Shown here piece by piece: positions 41,780 to 52,224 of a stretch of 64,000 bases of DNA. The stretch's first letter is position 1, and each line of letters opens with the position of its first letter. The translations under genes were made by a program, and so were the position numbers. The notes beneath the pieces were generated by a model. It did no database searches and was not told the DNA's origin. It worked only from the letters and a program-made list of their open reading frames with translations. The stretch lies in the NCBI RefSeq assembly GCF_028885415.1, contig NZ_CP118527.1:4464001-4528000 (forward strand), given 5' to 3'. The stretch comes from Streptomyces coeruleorubidus. GTDB lineage: Bacteria > Actinomycetota > Actinomycetes > Streptomycetales > Streptomycetaceae.

Positions 41780-41822
41780 GAGCCCCCTGTCGGATTCGAA
41801 CCGACGACCTACGCATTACAAG
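41780..41822 (-). repeat. att copy C: right end of the large element, within tRNA-Thr
   Basis: The 43 bp match 6813-6855 exactly. They cover the tRNA from the discriminator region through the T-arm to the anticodon, so insertion leaves the tRNA gene complete. Confidence 0.9.
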
Positions 41823-41854
41823 TGCGTTGCTCTGGCCAGCTGAGCTAAGGAGGC
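41781..41854 (-). tRNA. tRNA-Thr(TGT)
   Basis: Read on the minus strand: acceptor GCCTCCT with AGGGGGC (one G-U pair), D-arm GCTC...GAGC, anticodon arm ACGCA-CTTGTAA-TGCGT (anticodon TGT), T-arm GTCGG-TTCGAAT-CCGAC, discriminator T and an encoded CCA at 41778-41780. All arms pair. It is the integration target of the elements to its left. Confidence 0.95.
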
Positions 41855-41940
41855 ACGCGCACTATGACGCCGTACGCGAGGCGGCACCACTGTACACAGA
41901 GCCCGTTACCCCGAGCCACGAAGTTCCGGTCCACCCGCTC

Positions 41941-42357
41941 TCACTCCACCTCGTACTCGAACCGGTACGCCACAGCCGCCTCCCCGTGCCGCGCGGTGAA
42001 CCCGCCCTTCCCCTTCAATCCGGACAGCTCCCCGCTCCCGGAGCCCTCCACCACCTCGAAGGCGCAGTGCACGGTTCCGTCCTCGTCGAACCACCCCCGT
42101 TCCTCGACGGCGAAGCTCCCCTCCCGCCCGTCGAGGCGGCCGGTGAGCAGCTCCATGCCGGCGAAGGAGCCCGTCTTGGCGGTGACGTAGACGATGGTGT
42201 ACTCGCAGATCGTCCCGGCCGCCTCGATGCCGCCGTTGAAGGTGTTCCGGACGGAGGCGTGGGCGAGCCGTGGGTTCGTGTCCTCGCTCGGGCCGATCAC
42301 GCGTTCCTGCCAGCCGGCGAAGGTGAAGTGACCGGTGGTGGTCCGGGTTCCGGGCAT
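41941..42357 (-). CDS. DUF3224-family protein
   Basis: A 138-residue soluble protein, predicted beta-barrel (allene-oxide-cyclase-like) fold. Features of DUF3224: GHFTFAGWQERVIGPSEDTN at the start, EYTIVYVTAKTGSFAGMELL, and the closing ELSGLKGKGGFTARHGEAAV. The function is unknown. ATG 42357. It is divergent from the WYL regulator across a perfect palindrome at 42423, so it is probably its target; such pairs are common in Streptomyces. First chromosomal gene beyond the tRNA. Confidence 0.85.
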   Translation of the reverse strand: MPGTRTTTGHFTFAGWQERVIGPSEDTNPRLAHASVRNTFNGGIEAAGTICEYTIVYVTAKTGSFAGMELLTGRLDGREGSFAVEERGWFDEDGTVHCAFEVVEGSGSGELSGLKGKGGFTARHGEAAVAYRFEYEVE

Positions 42358-42422
42358 GGGTGATCCTCTCGATCAGGGGCCGGACGGGCCCGTGAAGGCG
42401 TCTGGACACCACCCTGAACCCC

Positions 42423-42447
42423 GTACCTGACATCTTCTGTCAGGTAC
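42423..42447. promoter_or_regulatory. Operator palindrome between DUF3224 and WYL regulator genes
   Basis: Perfect 10-bp arms GTACCTGACA / TGTCAGGTAC around TCTTC. The TGACA-N5-TGTCA core resembles operators of YafY-type WYL regulators, placed between the two divergent genes. Confidence 0.7.
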
Positions 42448-42465
42448 GCCGCCGGACGCCGGACA

Positions 42466-43443
42466 ATGGCCTCCATGCGCGCCGACCGGCTCCTCTCCCT
42501 GCTCCTGCTGCTCCAGAACCGCGGACGCATGACCGCTCCCGAGCTCGCCGCCGAGCTGGAGGTGTCGGTGCGGACGGTCTACCGGGACGTCGAGGCGCTG
42601 GGCGCGGCGGGTGTGCCGGTGTGCGCGGACCGGGGGCCCGAGGGGGGCTACCGGCTGGTCGACGGGTACCGGACGCGGCTGACCGGCCTGACCGACGCCG
42701 AGGCCGGGTCGCTGTTCCTCGCCGGGATGCCCGGCCCCGCGCAAGACCTGGGGCTGGGGGCGGTGCTGGCCAGTGCCCAGCTGAAGGTGCAGGCCGCCCT
42801 GCCCGCGGGACTGGCCGGGCAGGCACGGCGGGTCCAGGAGCGGTTCCACCTGGATGCGCCCGCCTGGTTCCGGGAGGCCGATCCGGTGCCGTGCCTGGAG
42901 GCGGTGGCAGCGGCCGTGTGGGAGCAGCGGGTGCTGCGGATGCACTACCGGCGGTGGCGCGGCGAGGTGCACCGGGAGGTGCGGCCGCTGGGGCTCGTCC
43001 TGAAGGCCGGCATCTGGTACCTGGTCGCCCTGGCGCAGGGGGCCGTACGGACGTACCGGGTGTCGCGCGTGCTGGCCGTGGAGGACACCGGGGAAACCTT
43101 CGACCGTCCGGCCAACTTCGACCTTGCCGCCTCTTGGGAGGAATCGTCCCGGCGCATGGAGGCCGCTGTGCAGCAGGGTGTCGCGCGGGTGCGGCTCTCG
43201 CCGCGCGGGCAGCGGCTGCTGCCGATGCAGTTCGGGGCGGCGGGCGTACGGGCCCTGGAGGGCGTCGGCGCGCCGGACGGGGACGGCTGGGTGGAGGTGG
43301 AGCTGCCCGTGGAGGCGGAGGCCGTGGCGGTCGGTGATCTCCTCCGGCTCGGGGCAGAGGCGGAGGTGCTCGGGCCGCCCGGGCTGCGGCAGGCCGTCGC
43401 CCGGGCGGTGGCGTTGCTTGCGGGCCGGTACGAGCAGGCATGA
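42466..43443 (+). CDS. YafY-type HTH-WYL transcriptional regulator
   Basis: A 325-residue protein. The winged helix-turn-helix (residues 4-60: RADRLLSLLLLLQNRGRMTA, EVSVRTVYRDVEALGAAGV) is followed by a WYL ligand-sensing domain (about 140-215: HYRRWRGEVHREVRPLGLVL, GIWYLVALAQGAVRTYRVSR) and a C-terminal WCX extension. WYL proteins sense ligands such as nucleotides or DNA ends; the ligand here is unknown. ATG 42466 (ATG 42475 is an alternative). A likely autoregulatory palindrome lies 19 bp upstream. Confidence 0.9.
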   Translation: MASMRADRLLSLLLLLQNRGRMTAPELAAELEVSVRTVYRDVEALGAAGVPVCADRGPEGGYRLVDGYRTRLTGLTDAEAGSLFLAGMPGPAQDLGLGAVLASAQLKVQAALPAGLAGQARRVQERFHLDAPAWFREADPVPCLEAVAAAVWEQRVLRMHYRRWRGEVHREVRPLGLVLKAGIWYLVALAQGAVRTYRVSRVLAVEDTGETFDRPANFDLAASWEESSRRMEAAVQQGVARVRLSPRGQRLLPMQFGAAGVRALEGVGAPDGDGWVEVELPVEAEAVAVGDLLRLGAEAEVLGPPGLRQAVARAVALLAGRYEQA

Positions 43444-43628
43444 CCGCCGCTTCGAAAATTTCCGCGAAGTTCACAGGCCCGGAGGTACTGACAGACAGGT
43501 GAACGCCGGGTACCGTCCTGAGCCAGTTCACACGCGTGGACTACACCACAACGGATCACCCGTCGTGGCACCGCCTTCCTACTCGGATCGTCCGGCACGT
43601 TCCTGCCGGTAGAAGGGGTTCACTCATC

Positions 43629-44717
<1,089 letters not shown>

Positions 44718-44764
44718 CCCATCGGCGAACGCACAACCCCGGGTGATTCACCCAAGTTGACAAA

Positions 44765-44794
44765 GAGGGCCCCGCAGCGTGCTGCGGGGCCCTT
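44765..44794. terminator. msiK terminator
   Basis: 12-bp GC stem GGGCCCCGCAGC / GCTGCGGGGCCC with a 2-base apex, followed by TTCTCGTT. It begins 48 bp after the msiK stop. Confidence 0.88.
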
Positions 44795-44935
44795 CTCGTT
44801 GTCGACAAATACCCCGGCAGACCGGACGTTTCGAGTCGCGTGCGTCAACGCCGTACCCAGAAATGGGCACTCTCTCATCCCCCGAACCGGTGACTAAATG
44901 TCTACAAACCATTACCCCGCGCTACCCTCACACGC

Positions 44936-45391
44936 GTGAAGCACTCCACTAACCAACAGATGCGACGCGGCCGGGGCCCCGCCCGCCGGATCGGCCGCAC
45001 TCTCGCTTTCGTCCTGCCCGTCGTCCTGGTGCTCTCCGGGACACTCGCGGTCACCCGAGTCAACTGGTCGGGAAGCCCCTCCGACCCGGTGCTCACCGCC
45101 GCGGACACCAGCACGTTCGCCGGCACCGCGCGGGCCGCCAAGCGCGCCCCGCAGGACGTCCTGCGCGACAAGCTGCTCACCGAGCTCCAGGAGGAGAACC
45201 CGGGCGTCGCCCTCACCCACCTCCAGCAGGCCGTCAACGGCCGTCCGTCGCTGGCGAAGCACTGCGCTTCCATCGCCCGCGCCCTCGGCCAGGCCGCCGT
45301 CCGGGTCTACGGCCCGACGCGCGCCCAGTCCTACGCCCGCCCGGTCTGCGACACCGCCTTCGCCACGGGTGTCGCGGCCGCGCACAGCTGA
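44936..45391 (+). CDS. Membrane-anchored small secreted protein
   Basis: A 151-residue protein from GTG 44936. It has a basic N-terminus (MRRGRGPARRIGR), one hydrophobic segment (about 23-43, LAFVLPVVLVLSGTLAV) and an extracytoplasmic helical region with two cysteines (AKHCASIARALGQAAV, ARPVCDTAF) that could pair. It is at the place between msiK and the nucleotidyltransferase where S. coelicolor has a protein of this sort. Unknown function. Confidence 0.75.
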   Translation: MKHSTNQQMRRGRGPARRIGRTLAFVLPVVLVLSGTLAVTRVNWSGSPSDPVLTAADTSTFAGTARAAKRAPQDVLRDKLLTELQEENPGVALTHLQQAVNGRPSLAKHCASIARALGQAAVRVYGPTRAQSYARPVCDTAFATGVAAAHS

Positions 45392-45499
45392 GCGCACCGC
45401 CCGGCCGCCGGACGAGAGGGGTGGGAAACCGGCAACGACTGACGCGAGCACATTCCTCCACCGCGGTACCGGGCGGGACGCCACGTACAGTTCGGTCTC

Positions 45500-46231
45500 A
45501 TGAGCGATCCGAGCGCCGCGTCCCGCCCCGTTCAAGCCGTCGTTCTGGCCGGTGGCCAGGGCTCCCGGCTGCGTCCGTACACCGACGACCGGCCCAAGCC
45601 GATGGTCGAGATCCCCGGGACGGGGACGCCGATCATCGGCCATCAGCTGTCCTGGCTCGCCGAGGAGGGCGTGACGGACGTGGTGGTCTCCTGCGGCCAC
45701 CTCGCCGAGGTGCTCCAGAAGTGGCTGGAGACAGCTGATCTGCCCGTCTCCGTCACCACCGTCGTCGAGTCCGAGCCCCTCGGCCGCGGCGGCGGCCTCA
45801 AGTACGCCGCCGCGCATCTGCCCCACCCGGACCAGCCCTGGTACGCCACGAACGGCGACATCTGGACCCGGTTCTCGCTGCGTGACATGGCGGACTTCCA
45901 CACCGAGCGGGACGCCGTCGCGACGCTGGCCCTGGCCCGGCCGCGCCTGCCGTGGGGCGCGGTGAAGACGGACGGCTTTGGCCGCATCACGGACTTCATC
46001 GAGGCCCCGCCGTCGACCTTCGAGATCAACGCGGGTGTGTATGTCTTCTCCCCCGAGTTCGCGGGGCTGCTGCCGGACCGGGGGGACCACGAGCGCACCA
46101 CGTTTCCCCGGCTGGCCCGCGAGCGGAAGCTGGCCGGGTTCACGATCCCTCAGGGGTCGTATTGGCGTGCGATCGATACGGCGAAGGATCTGACGGAGGC
46201 CGCGAAGGAACTGGCGGCTCTGGGGCGCTGA
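45500..46231 (+). CDS. NDP-sugar nucleotidyltransferase
   Basis: A 243-residue protein of the glucose-1-phosphate thymidylyl/mannose-1-phosphate guanylyl transferase type: VVLAGGQGSRLRPYTDDRPK (nucleotide-binding loop with the conserved lysine), SEPLGRGGGLKYAA, YATNGDIWTRF (metal aspartate) and FEINAGVYVFSPE. It lacks the C-terminal beta-helix of GlmU/GMPP, so it is a short form. It makes an NDP-sugar, with substrate unspecified. ATG 45500; a single gene ending in a 20-bp-stem terminator. Confidence 0.88.
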   Translation: MSDPSAASRPVQAVVLAGGQGSRLRPYTDDRPKPMVEIPGTGTPIIGHQLSWLAEEGVTDVVVSCGHLAEVLQKWLETADLPVSVTTVVESEPLGRGGGLKYAAAHLPHPDQPWYATNGDIWTRFSLRDMADFHTERDAVATLALARPRLPWGAVKTDGFGRITDFIEAPPSTFEINAGVYVFSPEFAGLLPDRGDHERTTFPRLARERKLAGFTIPQGSYWRAIDTAKDLTEAAKELAALGR

Positions 46232-46275
46232 GAGCCGTACAGCCCCACGCCCCTTGAGTCCGCTGCCCCCCTCAG

Positions 46276-46320
46276 CAGCAGAAGGGCCCCGCACCTTCGA
46301 GGTGCGGGGCCCTTCTGCTG
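46276..46320. terminator. Bidirectional terminator
   Basis: Perfect 20-bp stem (46276-46295 with 46301-46320) around TTCGA, core GGGCCCCGCACC / GGTGCGGGGCCC. It serves the convergent nucleotidyltransferase and DoxX genes. Confidence 0.92.
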
Positions 46321-46334
46321 CCTGGCTCTGCCGG

Positions 46335-48059
46335 CTAGCCCAGCAGGCCGCCCACCAGGCCCGGCCGGCCCGTGGACGAGGAGCCGCCGTCGCCCGAGCC
46401 GCCGGTCGCCGTGCCTCCGGTCGCCGTGCCTCCGGATGCGCCGCCGGAGGTCGGGCCGGAGCTGGTGCTCGGGGCCTGGCCGGCCGGGGAGGACTGCTGG
46501 GGCGGGGCCTGGCCCGCGCTGCCCTGGGTCTGGCTGGGCGAACCGCCGGTGACGGTGCCGGCGTCCCGGGTGGCGCCCGGCCTGGTCGTGGTGCCCGCGC
46601 TGGGGCTGGCCGAGCCGGCCGTGGCGCCCTGGGTGGGCGAGGTGGAGGCCGACGGGGTCCGCCTGTCCTGCCACTTGCCTGGTTCGCCCGGGAGCGGGGA
46701 GCCGGGCAGTTCGTTGCGCGGGGCCTCGCCGGGGCCGGGGACGACGACCCGGTCGGCGTCGCGGACGGCGCCGCCGAGCAGCGAGCCGACGAGCAGCGTG
46801 AGGCCGACGGCGACGGCGGTGACGAGGGCGCCGCGGCGCAGCACGTAGTGGCGCAGGTCCCAGATGTCGGCGCGGGGTCCGAGGCGGCGCCAGGCACTGC
46901 CGGCCAGGCGGCCGTCGACGGAGTAGACGGGGGCGCCGGCGATGATCAGCGGTGACCAGGCGGCGAGGTAGATGATGTCGGGGGTCTGGTAGGCGGGGAC
47001 GCTCTTCCAGCTGACGGTGACCAGCAGCGCGGCCGAGAGCAGGGCGCCGAAGAAGGCGGCGACGCGCTGCCAGCAGCCGAGGACCGTCAGGACGCCGACG
47101 ATGACCTGCGCGAAGGCGATGACCAGTCCGGAGCCGACCGGGTGCTGGAGGGCGAACTGGCGCAGCGGCTCGGCGACTTCCCAGGGGTGCAGGGTGTTCA
47201 GCCACTTGACCATGGAGCCGCGCGTGCCGCCGTCGAAGTAGACGGGGTCGCACAGCTTGCCCATGCCGGCGTAGATGGAGATGGAGCCGAGGAAGACGCG
47301 CAGCGGGAGCAGGACGACGCCGAGGTTCATCCGGCGGCCCGGGTAGTAGGCGTGCCGTGCCGGGTCGTCGCTGTGGCGCTTGACGGGCCGCTCGGTGTCG
47401 TCCACCTCGGCGGGGAGGTCCTCGAACTCCCCTTCTTCGTAGGCGGGTTCGTCGTAGACGCTGCCGACCGTGCGCACGGGCGGCAGCAGTCGGGTGCCGT
47501 CGGTGGGCTCGTGCGTGCGCTGCGGGCCCACGACGGGGGTCTCGACCGTCTGGGTGAGGTCGTCCTGGTAGCCGCCGCCCTCGTAGCCCGTGCCGCCGTA
47601 GCCGCCGTCCTGGTATCCGGCGCCGTAGCCCGGGGCCTGCGGGTCGGTGCCCACGCGGGAGATGACCTGGGTGGCCCCGGTGTCGGTGGCGGGCTCGTCG
47701 CGGTGGCGGACGCTCTCGTGCCGGACGGCTTGGAGGAGCCGGTGGGCGCCGGTGTCGTCGGGCGCGGACTTGCCGCTCCAGACGACGGGCCGGCGGCGGG
47801 TGGCGGCCCCGTCCGCCGCGCCCCCGGCGGTGACGACGGGGATGCGGGCGGTGTCCTCGGCGGCGGTCAGGTGCCGTGCGACCCGTGGGGACTGGGCGCG
47901 ACGCGCCGAGACGCCCAACTCCACGCGGAAACTCGCGTGATTGACGATGACCTGCGCCGGGTCGCTCGGCACCTTCACCATGCTCAGCGCGGGAGCGTCG
48001 TCGAGTCCCGACGAACGGTCCCCCGTGGGTGTGCGGGGTGTTCTGGTGTCCACACTCAT
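46335..48059 (-). CDS. DoxX-family membrane protein with long disordered ends
   Basis: A 574-residue protein. The N-terminal ~240 residues are hydrophilic and disordered. A DoxX domain with four membrane spans follows (about 245-400: LPLRVFLGSISIYAGMGKLC, GLVIAFAQVIVGVLTVLGCW, WSPLIIAGAPVYSVDGRLAG), one more span (VTAVAVGLTLLVGSLLGGAV), and a ~130-residue tail of S, T, G and P. DoxX proteins are linked to redox and membrane stress. It is conserved in this neighbourhood in Streptomyces. ATG 48059. Confidence 0.85.
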   Translation of the reverse strand: MSVDTRTPRTPTGDRSSGLDDAPALSMVKVPSDPAQVIVNHASFRVELGVSARRAQSPRVARHLTAAEDTARIPVVTAGGAADGAATRRRPVVWSGKSAPDDTGAHRLLQAVRHESVRHRDEPATDTGATQVISRVGTDPQAPGYGAGYQDGGYGGTGYEGGGYQDDLTQTVETPVVGPQRTHEPTDGTRLLPPVRTVGSVYDEPAYEEGEFEDLPAEVDDTERPVKRHSDDPARHAYYPGRRMNLGVVLLPLRVFLGSISIYAGMGKLCDPVYFDGGTRGSMVKWLNTLHPWEVAEPLRQFALQHPVGSGLVIAFAQVIVGVLTVLGCWQRVAAFFGALLSAALLVTVSWKSVPAYQTPDIIYLAAWSPLIIAGAPVYSVDGRLAGSAWRRLGPRADIWDLRHYVLRRGALVTAVAVGLTLLVGSLLGGAVRDADRVVVPGPGEAPRNELPGSPLPGEPGKWQDRRTPSASTSPTQGATAGSASPSAGTTTRPGATRDAGTVTGGSPSQTQGSAGQAPPQQSSPAGQAPSTSSGPTSGGASGGTATGGTATGGSGDGGSSSTGRPGLVGGLLG

Positions 48060-48187
48060 CTAACCGAGTGACGTCGGGATAGGACACTGCTTTGACTCGC
48101 CGGATCTGTCCGGACCTCGTCAAGCTTGTCCTCGTCGCCCCGATGTTCCCGGAATTAACCCGCACGGGTGAGGTGGCGGACGCCTGT

Positions 48188-49123
48188 TCAGCTGCGCCGG
48201 CGGACCGCCTCGTACAGCACGATGCCCGCCGCCACACCGGCGTTGAGCGACTCGGTGCCGCCCGGCATCGGGATCCGCACCCGGAAGTCGCAGGTCTCCC
48301 CGACCAGCCGGGACAGCCCCTTGCCCTCGCTGCCGACGACGATGGCGACGGGCCCGCCCAGGGCCTCCAGCTCACCGAGTTCGACCTCGCCGTCGGCGGC
48401 CAGACCGACGACCACGATGCCGGCCTTCTTGTACGCCTCGAGGGCGCGCGTCAGGTTGGTGGCGCGGGCGACGGGCGTACGGGCGGCCGCGCCGGCGGAC
48501 GTCTTCCAGGCACCCGCCGTCATCCCGGCGGCCCGCCGCTCGGGCACGACGACGCCGTGCCCGCCGAAGGCGGAGACGGAGCGGACGACCGCGCCGAGGT
48601 TGCGCGGGTCGGTGACACCGTCGAGCGCGACGATCAGCGGGTCCTCACCGTCGTCGAGGGCGGCGTCGGCGAGGTCCTGCGGGTGGGCGTACGTGTACGG
48701 CGGGACCTGGAGCACGAGCCCCTGGTGGTTCAGCCCGTTCGTCATCCGGTCGAGCTCGGGGCGCGGCGCCTCCATGAGGTTGATGCCGCCGCGCTCGGAG
48801 GCCAGTTGCAGCGCCTCGCGCACCCGCTCGTCGCTGTCGATGAACTGCTGCACGTACAGCGTGGACGCCGGCACGCCCTCGCGCAGCGCCTCGACGACGG
48901 GGTTGCGCCCGACGACGAGCTCGGAGGTGCCCCTGCCTCGCGGGCCCTTGGTGCGGCCCTGGGCGCGGCGCGACTTGGCCTGGGCCGCGCGCTGCTTGGC
49001 GTGGCCCTTGCGCATCTCGGCGGGGGGCGTCGGCCCCTTGCCTTCCAGGCTCCGGCGTCGCTTGCCGCCACTGCCGACCTGCGCGCCCTTCTTGCCGGAC
49101 ATGCGGCGGTTGTTCGCGGCCAT
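48188..49123 (-). CDS. rlmB: 23S rRNA (guanosine-2'-O-)-methyltransferase RlmB
   Basis: A 311-residue SpoU/TrmH-type methyltransferase that modifies G2251 in E. coli numbering. After a basic ~65-residue extension come the substrate-binding domain ([20 protein letters not shown]) and the knotted SPOUT domain with [40 protein letters not shown] and [20 protein letters not shown]. Start ATG 49123. Same strand as cysS, 127 bp downstream of it. Confidence 0.93.
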   Translation of the reverse strand: MAANNRRMSGKKGAQVGSGGKRRRSLEGKGPTPPAEMRKGHAKQRAAQAKSRRAQGRTKGPRGRGTSELVVGRNPVVEALREGVPASTLYVQQFIDSDERVREALQLASERGGINLMEAPRPELDRMTNGLNHQGLVLQVPPYTYAHPQDLADAALDDGEDPLIVALDGVTDPRNLGAVVRSVSAFGGHGVVVPERRAAGMTAGAWKTSAGAAARTPVARATNLTRALEAYKKAGIVVVGLAADGEVELGELEALGGPVAIVVGSEGKGLSRLVGETCDFRVRIPMPGGTESLNAGVAAGIVLYEAVRRRS

Positions 49124-49250
49124 GAGCTACCCGTCTCCGTGAAGTGGTTCGTACGTACGTCTGTGTACGCCTGTTACGTCTATACAGTGTGCCGCCCGGA
49201 GGCCCGGGCGGCACAATCGATCAGCTGCGGATCTCGTCCCGGCGCTGCTC

Positions 49251-50648
49251 TCAGCGCGGTCCGAGGCTCCAGCGCGGCCCTTGCGGACTGTCCTCGATGA
49301 CCAGACCGGACTGGCTCAGCTGGTCGCGGATGGCGTCCGCGGTGGTCCAGTCCTTGCGGGCCCGGGCGGCCTCGCGCTGGTCGAGGACCATGCGGACGAG
49401 CGTGTCGACCACGCCGTGCAGATCGGCGCCGCGGTCGCTCTCCCCGGCCCAGTGGGCGTCGAGCGGGTCGAGACCGAGGACGCCCAGCATGGCGCGGACC
49501 TCGGCGAGCCGGGCCACCGCGGCTTCCTTGTCGTCGGCGGCCAGCGCGCTGTTGCCCTGCCGGACCGTGGTGTGCACCACGGCGAGCGCCTGCGGCACGC
49601 CCAGGTCGTCGTCCATCGCCTCGGCGAAGGCCAGCGGCACCTCGGGGGCGGGCTCGACGACACCGGCCTTCTCCACCACGCGCTGTACGAAGCCCTCGAT
49701 CCGCGCGAACGCCGACTCGGCCTCGCGCAGCGCCTCCTCGCTGTACTCGATCGTCGAGCGGTAGTGCGGGGTGCCGAGGTAGTAGCGCAGCACGATGGGC
49801 CGCCAGCGCTTGACCATCTCGCCGACCAGGACCGAGTTGCCGAGCGACTTGGACATCTTCTCGCCGCTCATGGTGACCCAGGCGTTGTGCACCCAGTACT
49901 GGGCGAAGTCGTCACCGTAGGCCTTGGCCTGGGCGATCTCGTTCTCGTGGTGCGGGAAGACCAGGTCGAGGCCGCCGCCGTGGATGTCGAAGGCGGTGCC
50001 GAGGTACTTGTGCGCCATCGCCGAGCACTCCAGGTGCCAGCCCGGGCGGCCGCGGCCCCACGGCGTCTCCCAGTCCGGCTCGCCGGGCTTGGCCGCCTTC
50101 CACATGGCGAAGTCGCGCGGGTCGCGCTTGCCGGTGATGCCCTCCTCGGCGGGCTGCCGCATCTCGTCGAGGTCCTGCCGGGACAGCTCCAGGTAGGAGG
50201 GCCAGGACCGGACGTCGAAGTAGACGCTGCCGTCGGCCTCGTAGGCGTGCCCGCGCTCGATGAGGCCGCGCATCATCTCGACCATCTCGGTCACGTGTCC
50301 CGTGGCGCGCGGCTCGTAGGTCGGCGGCAGGCAGCCGAGGGCGTGGTAGCCGTCGTTGAACGCGCGCTCGTTGTCGTAGCCGATGGCCCACCAGGGCCGG
50401 TTCTGCTCGGCCGACTTGGTGATGATCTTGTCGTCGATGTCCGTGACGTTCCGCACGAACGTGACGTCGTAGCCGCGGTAGGCGAACCAGCGGCGCAGGA
50501 TGTCGAAGTTCAGACCCGACCGGATGTGCCCGATGTGCGGTGCGGCCTGCACGGTGGCACCGCACAGGTAGATCGAGACGCAACCCGGCTTGAGCGGGGC
50601 GAAGTCACGGATCTGCCGGGCGCTGGTGTCGTACAGGCGAATAGTCAC
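49251..50648 (-). CDS. cysS: Cysteinyl-tRNA synthetase
   Basis: A 465-residue class I synthetase that charges tRNA-Cys. It has the [20 protein letters not shown] segment (zinc cysteine and HIGH motif as HIGH), [15 protein letters not shown] (zinc ligands), [18 protein letters not shown], and KMSKSLGN (KMSKS loop). GTG 50648 is the start; the longer open frame upstream is ispF sequence in another frame. In the ispD-ispF-cysS-rlmB order common to actinobacteria. Confidence 0.96.
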   Translation of the reverse strand: MTIRLYDTSARQIRDFAPLKPGCVSIYLCGATVQAAPHIGHIRSGLNFDILRRWFAYRGYDVTFVRNVTDIDDKIITKSAEQNRPWWAIGYDNERAFNDGYHALGCLPPTYEPRATGHVTEMVEMMRGLIERGHAYEADGSVYFDVRSWPSYLELSRQDLDEMRQPAEEGITGKRDPRDFAMWKAAKPGEPDWETPWGRGRPGWHLECSAMAHKYLGTAFDIHGGGLDLVFPHHENEIAQAKAYGDDFAQYWVHNAWVTMSGEKMSKSLGNSVLVGEMVKRWRPIVLRYYLGTPHYRSTIEYSEEALREAESAFARIEGFVQRVVEKAGVVEPAPEVPLAFAEAMDDDLGVPQALAVVHTTVRQGNSALAADDKEAAVARLAEVRAMLGVLGLDPLDAHWAGESDRGADLHGVVDTLVRMVLDQREAARARKDWTTADAIRDQLSQSGLVIEDSPQGPRWSLGPR

Positions 50649-50692
50649 GGGACCAGGGTAGTAGGCCGTGAGGGTGCGTGGGGCAGCGCCTT

Positions 50693-51196
50693 TCACCCGA
50701 CTCGCACGACCAACGCCGTGGCCACCGCCATCAGGCCCTCCTCGCGTCCCGGGAAGCCCAGTCCGTCCGTCGTCGCGCCCGACACCGACACCGGTGCTCC
50801 CGCCGCCTCCGACAGGAGCTTTTCCGCCTCGTCCCGCCGTTTGCCGATCTTCGGCCTCGGGCCCACGACCTGTACGGAGATGTTGCCGATGCGGAAGCCC
50901 GCCTCGCGCACGATCCGGGCCGCCTCCGTCAGCAGCGTGACGCCGGACGCGCCGGACCACTCGGGGCGGCCCGTACCGAAGTGCCGGCCGAGGTCGCCGA
51001 GGCCCGCCGCCGAGAACAGCGCGTTGCACGCGGCGTGCGCGACGACGTCCGCGTCGGAGTGGCCCGCGAGGCCCGGGCCCTCGCCCTCCCACTTCAGGCC
51101 GGCGCACCACAGCTCGCGGCCCTCCTCGAAGGCGTGGATGTCGGTGCCGATGCCGACCCGGGGCAGGGGCACCTCGGGCATCGGGTCAGAAGCCAT
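50693..51196 (-). CDS. ispF: 2-C-methyl-D-erythritol 2,4-cyclodiphosphate synthase
   Basis: A 167-residue enzyme of the MEP isoprenoid pathway, making the cyclic diphosphate from CDP-methylerythritol phosphate. Metal and active-site residues are visible: [13 protein letters not shown] (D and H), [29 protein letters not shown], and [22 protein letters not shown] 51196 overlaps the ispD stop by 11 bp, so the two are translationally coupled. Confidence 0.96.
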   Translation of the reverse strand: MASDPMPEVPLPRVGIGTDIHAFEEGRELWCAGLKWEGEGPGLAGHSDADVVAHAACNALFSAAGLGDLGRHFGTGRPEWSGASGVTLLTEAARIVREAGFRIGNISVQVVGPRPKIGKRRDEAEKLLSEAAGAPVSVSGATTDGLGFPGREEGLMAVATALVVRVG

Positions 51197-51950
51197 CGTT
51201 GAGCCTCCTGCGGGCCAGGACCGCCTCCGCGAGCACCAGGTCCAGGGGCCGGGTGACCTTGAACGCCTCCTCGTGGCCGGGCACCGCCACGACCGTGATG
51301 CCGAGCTGCTCGACCATGCCGGCGTCGTCGGTGACGTCTCCGGACACCGCCTCGTGCGCCCGTACCAGCGTCGCCCGGTCGAACCCCTGCGGCGTCTGGA
51401 CCGCCCGCAGCCGCGCGCGCTCCGGCGTCGCGACGACCGGCTCCGGCTCGCCGGGCGCCCGGGCGGGCTCGACCTGCTTGACGGTGTCGGCGAGCGGCAG
51501 CGCCGGAACCACGGCCGGGGCGCCCTCGCGTACGGCCTCGATCACGGCGTCGACCGTGTCCACCGGCACCAGCGGCCGGGCCGCGTCGTGCACGAGCACG
51601 ATGTCGTGGCCGGGCGGCAGCGCGTCCAGGCCGAGCTTCACGGACTCCTGGCGGGTCTGCCCGCCCCGTACGACGAGGAAGTCGGTCCGCTCGGGCAGCG
51701 CGTGCGCGTCGAGCAGCGACTTGACCTCGGCGGCGCCGTCGGGCGGGGCCACGACGACGACCAGTGAGACGGCGCGGGAGGCGGCCATCGCGCGGACCGC
51801 GTGGATGAGCATGGGGGTGCCGCCCAGCGCGCGGAGCGCCTTGGGGGCGCCCGGGCCGAGCCGTACACCACGGCCGGCGGCCGGGATCACGGCCGCCGTA
51901 CGGGCTGCCGAAGAGGCGGCCGACGGCGAGGGGCGCGAATCGTCAGACAT
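51186..51950 (-). CDS. ispD: 2-C-methyl-D-erythritol 4-phosphate cytidylyltransferase
   Basis: A 254-residue enzyme of the MEP pathway, joining CTP and methylerythritol phosphate. It shows [20 protein letters not shown] (CTP-binding loop with R and K), [38 protein letters not shown] and [17 protein letters not shown] short low-complexity N-terminus precedes. It is downstream of carD with a 274-bp gap, in the same direction. Confidence 0.96.
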   Translation of the reverse strand: MSDDSRPSPSAASSAARTAAVIPAAGRGVRLGPGAPKALRALGGTPMLIHAVRAMAASRAVSLVVVVAPPDGAAEVKSLLDAHALPERTDFLVVRGGQTRQESVKLGLDALPPGHDIVLVHDAARPLVPVDTVDAVIEAVREGAPAVVPALPLADTVKQVEPARAPGEPEPVVATPERARLRAVQTPQGFDRATLVRAHEAVSGDVTDDAGMVEQLGITVVAVPGHEEAFKVTRPLDLVLAEAVLARRRLNDGF

Positions 51951-52224
51951 CGGTTCCTGTCAGGTTTGTGTGTTGCCCTGGCGTGGGTATGGCCTGGAGG
52001 AGTGCCGGGCGCGACGCGCTCGACCGGACCCTTCCGTGACGCTGGTCGAGCCGGCTGCCCGGGCCCGGCACGCCAAGCACCGGATCGTGAGTGATAACAC
52101 ATCCGGCGGTGACGGCGCATTCGGCGTCCGAGTACGAACATGCCGCAGCGCCCGGCGACAGAAGAATCGTCATCGGGCACCGCGGCATTTCGATGTTGCT
52201 GAGTGCTGAGCGACAGGCTTCGCC

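Larger units (their letters stand above)
6813..41822. mobile_element. 35-kb integrative mobilizable element in tRNA-Thr
   Basis: The ends are identical 43-bp att repeats (6813-6855, 41780-41822). The right end has integrase, XRE repressor, excisionase, DUF3631 ATPase, DUF2637, MobC-like and relaxase genes, a typical actinobacterial integration/mobilization module. A 22-bp repeat occurs just inside each end (6972-6993 and 41668-41689). Cargo includes a two-component system, cation transporters, an SDP-like toxin system and a whiJ-like cluster. No FtsK/SpoIIIE-type transfer ATPase was found, so a helper is probably needed for transfer. The decayed left end and duplicated middle suggest an old or composite element. 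Confidence 0.8.

Noticed and set aside
49281..51767. 828-residue plus-strand frame across cysS, ispF and ispD
   Set aside because: Antisense to three certain genes, with compositional bias typical of shadow frames.
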